NCBI RefSeq assembly: GCF_023954305.1
Contig: NZ_JAMLIG010000001.1
Location: forward strand, 3,740,001 to 3,804,000
DNA: 64,000 nucleotides
Direction: 5' to 3'
Source: Mesorhizobium sp.
Lineage (GTDB): Bacteria > Pseudomonadota > Alphaproteobacteria > Rhizobiales > Rhizobiaceae
Shown here: in pieces, positions 58,228 through 64,000 of the stretch
Numbering within the stretch: position 1 is the stretch's first letter
Layout: each line of letters begins with the position of its first letter
Position numbers and translations under genes: made by a program
Notes under the pieces: generated by a model
Databases searched by the model: none
Told to the model about the DNA's origin: nothing
The model's input: the letters and a program-made list of their open reading frames with translations, nothing else

Positions 58228-59346
58228 ATGTCGCTGCGCCTTGCCACGTTCAACGTCGAGAACCTGATGAGCAGGTTCGATTTCTCCGGGTTCCGAAACG
58301 AACTGTGGAAGGACCGGACGCTGGCCCTCTACGAGATCAAGAACGAGGCGGAGTACCAGACCCTCGAGCGGGCGCGGGCGATCTCGCATGCCGACGATGC
58401 GCGCCAGCTCACCGCGCTCGCCATTGCCGCGACCCGGGCCGACATCATCGTCATGCAGGAGGTCGACAACCTCGAAGCTTTGAAGGCGTTCGAATATGGC
58501 TACCTCTTCAAGATGATCGGGGAGGGCTATCGCAACAAATATTCGAGCACCGGCAACGACACGCGCGGCATCGACGTGGCCGTGATGATGCGGCCGCAAA
58601 CCTCCGACGGCGAGGAGATCGAGTTCGTGCGCATGACCAGCCACGCGCATGTGACTTTCGACGATTTCGATCTGTGGGACCCGCTGCTGGCGGAGGTGGG
58701 CATCGAACGCCACGAGCGGGTTTTCCGGCGCGACTGTCTGGAGATCGACCTGCGCATCGACGGGCGCCCGCTGACACTCTACGGGGTGCATTTCAAATCG
58801 ATGGGAAGCCCGCGCAACGGCCAGGACGGGCGCACCTCGACCATGCCGCTCAGGATGGCGGAGGCGCGCGCGGTGCGGGCGATCATCGAGAGCCGCTTCG
58901 GCCGCGAGCATACGTCGAAGAAGCGCTGGGCGATCTGCGGCGACCTCAACGACTACGCGGAGCGCGTGGTCATCGGCGGCGACCAGTGGTCGGGTTACAC
59001 CTTCGATCCGGTGCGCGAGGAGCGTTCGGCCCTCGACGTGCTGACCGGGGACGGATTCTCGACCAACCCCGTCTCGCTCAGGCCAGAACTCGACCGCTGG
59101 ACGCTGTTCCACACAAGGGGACCGCAGGAGCGGCATCTGTGCCAGCTCGATTACATCCTCCTGTCGCCGGCGCTGCAGCGCGACAACCCGCGCGCCGTCC
59201 CCGACATCATCCGTGCCGGCCAGCCCTGGCGGACGCCCTTTCCGCCCGGGCAGGAGGTCGAGCGCTTTCCGCGCGCGGGGTGGGATCGGCCGAAAGCCTC
59301 CGATCATTGTCCCGTCGCGATCACCCTTCACATTGCCGCCGCATGA
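58228..59346 (+). CDS. Endonuclease/exonuclease/phosphatase-family protein
   Basis: The 372-residue EEP-fold protein has all metal and catalytic blocks in order: LATFNVENL, VMQEVDNLEAL, the His in YGVHFKSMGS, ICGDLNDYAE and the final SDHCPVAI. Substrate could be DNA or a phosphoester. It has no signal peptide. ATG at 58228; its stop overlaps the NUDIX gene start (ATGA), so the two are coupled. Confidence 0.9.
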   Translation: MSLRLATFNVENLMSRFDFSGFRNELWKDRTLALYEIKNEAEYQTLERARAISHADDARQLTALAIAATRADIIVMQEVDNLEALKAFEYGYLFKMIGEGYRNKYSSTGNDTRGIDVAVMMRPQTSDGEEIEFVRMTSHAHVTFDDFDLWDPLLAEVGIERHERVFRRDCLEIDLRIDGRPLTLYGVHFKSMGSPRNGQDGRTSTMPLRMAEARAVRAIIESRFGREHTSKKRWAICGDLNDYAERVVIGGDQWSGYTFDPVREERSALDVLTGDGFSTNPVSLRPELDRWTLFHTRGPQERHLCQLDYILLSPALQRDNPRAVPDIIRAGQPWRTPFPPGQEVERFPRAGWDRPKASDHCPVAITLHIAAA

Positions 59347-60056
59347 AATTCGACATCCCGCGCAACCGCATCCTGCCGATCACCACGGCCGACCTCGTCG
59401 TCGATCCGGCGCCGCATCCCTACGAGGTCGAACATCGCGCCGCGATCGAGGTCAACTGGGCGCTGGAGAAGGCGGAAAATCCGGCGCTGTTCAACGGCGA
59501 GGTGATGTTCTTCTCCTCGATCCGCTGGGCTGACGGCCGTCTCGACGCGCGCTGCCATGTGGTTCGCTATGCCACTTTCATGCACTGGCGCCGGACGCGG
59601 CGAGACACCAGCGCGGAGCATCTTTATGCGCATGCGATGCCGGTCTCGTCCGATGGCGCGCTGATCGCGATCAGGATGGCCGGCCATACTGCCAACGCCG
59701 GCCGGGTCTATTTCGCCGCCGGCTCGCTCGAACCCGAGGATATCAGGGGCGACCGGATGGATATCGCGTCGAACATGGCGCGCGAGGTGCGCGAGGAGAC
59801 CGGGCTCGACCTCGACGCCGCGCGTACGGAAAAGGCCTTTCACGGCTGGTCCTCAAACAGCGGCACCGTTCTGGTGCGGCGCTATTTCCTCGATCTGCCG
59901 GCCGAGGAAATCGTCGCGCGCATTCGCGCTCACATAGAGGCCGAAACCAATCCCGAGATCGACGAGGCGATCGTCATCCGCGACGCCGGCGACCTGCCCG
60001 ACGGGCTGATGGCGCATATGCCGCCGCTGATCGACTGGCATTTCCGTAACGGCTGA
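59343..60056 (+). CDS. NUDIX hydrolase
   Basis: The 237-residue protein has the Nudix helix in MDIASNMAREVREETGLDLD, keeping REVREETGL. The preceding part, GSLEPEDIRGDRM, departs from the normal spacing (the first conserved Glu is replaced), so activity may differ. It hydrolyses a nucleoside-diphosphate-linked compound by family rule. It is co-translated with the EEP-family gene. Confidence 0.88.
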   Translation: MKFDIPRNRILPITTADLVVDPAPHPYEVEHRAAIEVNWALEKAENPALFNGEVMFFSSIRWADGRLDARCHVVRYATFMHWRRTRRDTSAEHLYAHAMPVSSDGALIAIRMAGHTANAGRVYFAAGSLEPEDIRGDRMDIASNMAREVREETGLDLDAARTEKAFHGWSSNSGTVLVRRYFLDLPAEEIVARIRAHIEAETNPEIDEAIVIRDAGDLPDGLMAHMPPLIDWHFRNG

Positions 60057-60062
60057 GCCCCC

Positions 60063-61267
<1,205 letters not shown>

Positions 61268-61271
<4 letters not shown>

Positions 61272-61975
61272 GCTCGAACGGGCTCCGGCTTCGCCTGGTC
61301 GGAGGCTATCCTGCCGTCGACGAAGGTGATGATGCGCCCGGCATGCGCGGCGATGTCGGCCTCGTGGGTCACCATGGCGATGGTCAGGCCGCGTTCGCGG
61401 TTGAGTGCGTCGAGCAGGACCATGATCTCCTGGCTGCGCGCGGTGTCGAGATTGCCCGTCGGCTCGTCGGCCACCAGAAGCGTCGGGTTGGTGACGATGG
61501 CGCGGGCGATCGCGACGCGCTGCTGTTGGCCGCCCGACAGTTCCGCCGGCGTGTGGCCTTCGCGTCCGGTGAGGCCGACCTTGGCGAGCGCGTCGAGGGC
61601 GAGGCGGCGCCGTTCGCGGGCCGGGACGCCGCGATAGATGAGCGGCAATTCGACGTTCTCGACCGCGGTCGTTCGCGCCAACAGATTGTAGCCCTGGAAG
61701 ACGAAGCCGATATAGAGGTTGCGCAACAGGGCGCGGCGGGAACGGTCAAGGCCGCCCGCGTCGACGTCCATGAACAGATAGCGGCCGCGGCTCGGCGTAT
61801 CGAGGCAGCCGACGATGTTCATCGCCGTCGATTTTCCGGATCCCGACGGGCCCATGATCGCGACGAATTCGCCGGGTTCGATCGTCATGTCGACGCCGGC
61901 CAGCGCGTTGACCTGCGCCTCTCCCGAGCCGTAGATCTTCCAAACGTTCTCGAACGTGACGAGCGGGCGGGCCAC
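61268..61975 (-). CDS. ABC transporter ATP-binding protein (MacB/LolD type)
   Basis: The 235-residue ATPase has Walker A GPSGSGKSTAMNI, Q-loop FVFQGYNLL, ABC signature LSGGQQQRVAIARAI and Walker B LLVADEPTGNLD. It powers the FtsX permease encoded downstream. It starts 3 bp after the adaptor gene. Confidence 0.95.
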
Positions 61976-61978
61976 GTC

Positions 61979-63262
61979 TCAGGATCCCCGCTGACCGGCG
62001 GACAGGACGACCTGCTCGCCGGCTTCGAGGCCGGACAGGATCTCGATCCTGCGCCCGTCGGTCGAGCCGGTCCTGACCCTTCTTGCCTGCGGCGTGCCGT
62101 CTTCCAGCACGTAGAGCATGCGGCTGCCGTCGGCCGACTGCACGGTGGCGGGCGGGCGGGTGCTCGGCATGCGCGGCATGAACAGGCTTTGCAGGCTGAA
62201 GCCGCGCGAGGCTTCCACGGCCGGCGGACGGTAGCGGAACGCCTCCGACGGAATGACCACGACGTCCTTCACCTCCCTGGTGATGACCGAAACGGTCGCC
62301 GTCATGCCGGGCCTGAGCAGCAGGTCGGCATTGGCGACCGCGAGCTTGGCCTCATAGGTGACGACTCCGTCTGTGGTGACGGAAGCGTAGGCGATGTCGC
62401 TGATCGCCGCGTCGAAACTGCGCCCCGCAAACGCGTCGACGGTGAAGCTCGCCTTCTGGCCCTTCTCGACGGTGCCGATGTCGGCCTCGTCGATCGCAGC
62501 CTCGAGTTCCATCTGGGTCAGGTCGGCGGCGATGACGAACAGGACAGGCGCGGAGAGGGAGGAGGCGACCGTCTGGCCGGGATCGACGGAGCGGGTCAGA
62601 ACGACGCCGTCGATCGGCGCGTAGATCGTGCTCTGTGCCAGGTCCGCCTGCTGCAGCTTCAGGTCGGCCTCGGCGATCGCGAGATTGGCCTGCGCCGACG
62701 ACACCGCGCTCGCGGCGCGGTCGCGCGCCGCGGTGGCGGTCTCCAGAGTCTGGTCGGCGACCATGCCGCGCCTCGCCAGGCTTGCCGTGCGCTCCAGCGC
62801 AAGGTCAGTTTCCTTCAGCGTCACGCGCGTGTCGTCGACCTTGGCGCGTGCGGCCTCCACGGAGGCTTCGGCCCGTTCGACCTGTGCGGCGCGACGGGTG
62901 GTGTCGAGGGTCAGGAGCACGTCGCCCTTGGACACGCGCTCGTTCTCGTTCACGGCGACGGTGCGGACCACGCCCGACAATTCGCTCGACACGTCGACCT
63001 GAGTCACCGGCTGCAGCGTGCCCGTGGCGGTGACCGTCGTGATGATGTCGCCGCGTTCGGCGGGTGCGGTGACATAGGCGGGCTGAGTCGAGGAACCGCC
63101 TGCCGACCAGTACCACCAGGCACCGCCGGCGGCCGCGGCGAGAAGGATGCCCACAATCGCCCAGCGCAGCACGTGCCGGCGCGGAGCCTTGTCGCCGAGC
63201 GCCAGCGACGCGGCGATCTCGGGGGCGGGGGCCGATTCCGTGCGGTTGACGATCTGATCCAT
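61979..63262 (-). CDS. macA: MacA-like periplasmic adaptor (HlyD/RND MFP family)
   Basis: The 427-residue membrane-fusion protein is anchored by one helix (residues ~33-53, LRWAIVGILLAAAAGGAWWYW in part). It has a lipoyl half-motif VSGELS-like VDVSSELSGVVRTV, a long coiled coil (~95-190) and the second lipoyl half IYAPIDGVVLTRSVDPG. It links the MacB-type transporter to an outer-membrane channel, not present here. ATG at 63262 chosen; an in-frame ATG at 63337 adds an unlikely Cys-rich leader. Confidence 0.92.
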   Translation of the reverse strand: MDQIVNRTESAPAPEIAASLALGDKAPRRHVLRWAIVGILLAAAAGGAWWYWSAGGSSTQPAYVTAPAERGDIITTVTATGTLQPVTQVDVSSELSGVVRTVAVNENERVSKGDVLLTLDTTRRAAQVERAEASVEAARAKVDDTRVTLKETDLALERTASLARRGMVADQTLETATAARDRAASAVSSAQANLAIAEADLKLQQADLAQSTIYAPIDGVVLTRSVDPGQTVASSLSAPVLFVIAADLTQMELEAAIDEADIGTVEKGQKASFTVDAFAGRSFDAAISDIAYASVTTDGVVTYEAKLAVANADLLLRPGMTATVSVITREVKDVVVIPSEAFRYRPPAVEASRGFSLQSLFMPRMPSTRPPATVQSADGSRMLYVLEDGTPQARRVRTGSTDGRRIEILSGLEAGEQVVLSAGQRGS

Positions 63263-63463
63263 GGCGGACGCTTTCTTCTCGGCGGCGAGGCGTCGACATT
63301 GCCTCTTCTGACAGAGATCTGCCTTGATGCAGCGCAATACAAATTAAATCTGGTTCATCTTGCGCTCTCGTGGGCGAAGGAGTGCACCCGCCTTGCGTCG
63401 TGTCCGCGTTGAGCCATGGAGGGCGAACGCGTTATGCGTCATGATCCGATGAAGGAGACCAGG

Positions 63464-64000
63464 ATGACCGCACGCCGCTACCTGCTGCTCGACGTCTTTG
63501 CCGGACGGCCGCTCGAAGGCAATCCGCTGGCCGTCGTCCTCGATGCCCACGGGCTCGACACGGCGCGGATGCAGGCGATCACGCGCGAGTTCAAACTGTC
63601 GGAGACCGTCTTCGTGCTGCCGCCGGGAAACCCCGCGCACGCGGCGCGCATCCGCATTTTCTGTCCCGAGTACGAGATGCCTTTCGCCGGCCATCCGACC
63701 GTCGGCACAGCGGTGGCGCTGTGGCGCGAGCGCGGCCATGGCGATGGCGAGATCCTGGTGCTGGAGGAAAACGTCGGGCCGGTGCGCTGCATCGTAACCA
63801 GCGGGGAGGGCGCGGCTTTCGCCGAGTTCGACGTGCCTCAGATATCGTCCGCGTTGCCGTTCTCGCCCGACCCTGCGCGGATCGCCGCGGCGCTGGGGCT
63901 CGATCCCGCCGACCTCGGTTTCGACGGCCACGCGATCGGCGCCTGGTCGGCGGGCGTGCCCTATGTGACCGTGCCGCTCACGGGACTGGAGGCGATGCGG
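63464..64000 (+). CDS. PhzF-family isomerase (3' end outside window)
   Basis: The first 179 codons are visible. The protein begins YLLLDVFAGRPLEGNPLAVV with the catalytic Glu region in LSETVFVLPP and the FAGHPTVGTA block, all typical of PhzF-like proteins, which act as isomerases on small acids. ATG at 63464 has AAGGAGACC upstream. Divergent from the efflux operon. The gene continues beyond base 64000. Confidence 0.93.
   Translation, partial: MTARRYLLLDVFAGRPLEGNPLAVVLDAHGLDTARMQAITREFKLSETVFVLPPGNPAHAARIRIFCPEYEMPFAGHPTVGTAVALWRERGHGDGEILVLEENVGPVRCIVTSGEGAAFAEFDVPQISSALPFSPDPARIAAALGLDPADLGFDGHAIGAWSAGVPYVTVPLTGLEAMR

Noticed and set aside
57649..59331. 560-codon minus-strand frame as one long gene
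   Set aside because: Only the last 160 codons (BA14K protein with signal peptide) look real; the rest is the shadow of the EEP-family gene.

Overview
The window is a high-G+C chromosomal segment of an alphaproteobacterium, most likely a Rhizobiales member of the Mesorhizobium/Phyllobacteriaceae type. Evidence: a circularly permuted ssrA gene, an SspB–DUF4169–RHH block, thyA/folA/hflK/hflC/degP/serB/miaA/ilvB/ilvH/ilvC in the order usual for that group, a LOV histidine kinase, BA14K and DUF1236 proteins, and EcfG-type (GGAAC-N16-CGTT) promoter sites. No rRNA, tRNA, CRISPR array or prophage was recognised.

Layout. 0-4.3 kb is accessory: an L,D-transpeptidase, a higBA toxin-antitoxin pair under a perfect palindrome, a REP-associated tyrosine transposase (RAYT) with three 79-bp hairpin elements (a fourth copy lies 27 kb away, beside thyA), and an A+T-rich orphan gene. 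4.3-7.1 kb is a UvrD/PcrA helicase whose reading frame appears to have absorbed palindromic repeat DNA at two places. 7.3-10.8 kb is a Cpx-like set (LTXXQ periplasmic protein, ferric-reductase-like membrane protein, response regulator, sensor kinase with an Asp/His loop). 10.8-17.6 kb holds small secreted proteins, a vapBC pair and a LOV-kinase/response-regulator pair. 17.7-26.6 kb holds a D-lactate dehydrogenase, a giant AsmA protein that seems to start at CTG, an AI-2E-type transporter, a Met/His-rich LTXXQ protein and sspB.

26.7-37 kb is the conserved core: ssrA (tmRNA, tag ANDNYAEARLAA), an inserted foreign gene, thyA, a DUF4424 protein, folA, hflK-hflC-DUF2065-degP, serB facing away from miaA with overlapping 5' ends, and a diguanylate cyclase. 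37.7-48 kb holds a HerA-like ATPase, a stress-promoter DUF1236 gene, and the acetolactate synthase locus. That locus has a leader peptide and attenuator and, unusually, an AbrB/PIN toxin-antitoxin pair between ilvB and ilvH. mazEF, lysE and a third vapBC follow, then a RecD-like helicase and pdxJ. 48-64 kb holds kup, a quinone-reductase/HxlR redox pair, an epimerase, a flavin monooxygenase and a TetR gene, then ilvC, two PilZ proteins, BA14K, an EEP-family nuclease/phosphatase, a NUDIX hydrolase, a MacA-MacB-like efflux set and the start of a PhzF gene.

How it fits together. ssrA and sspB (tag and tag-adaptor), hflKC and degP form a protein quality-control block. ilvB/ilvH/ilvC give the first two steps of branched-chain amino-acid synthesis, with attenuation at ilvB. 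Five toxin-antitoxin modules lie in 64 kb, three of them within about 3.4 kb around ilvH. Two pairs of diverged secreted paralogues, two reading frames that need CTG starts, and the repeat-in-gene structure of uvrD are the least expected features.
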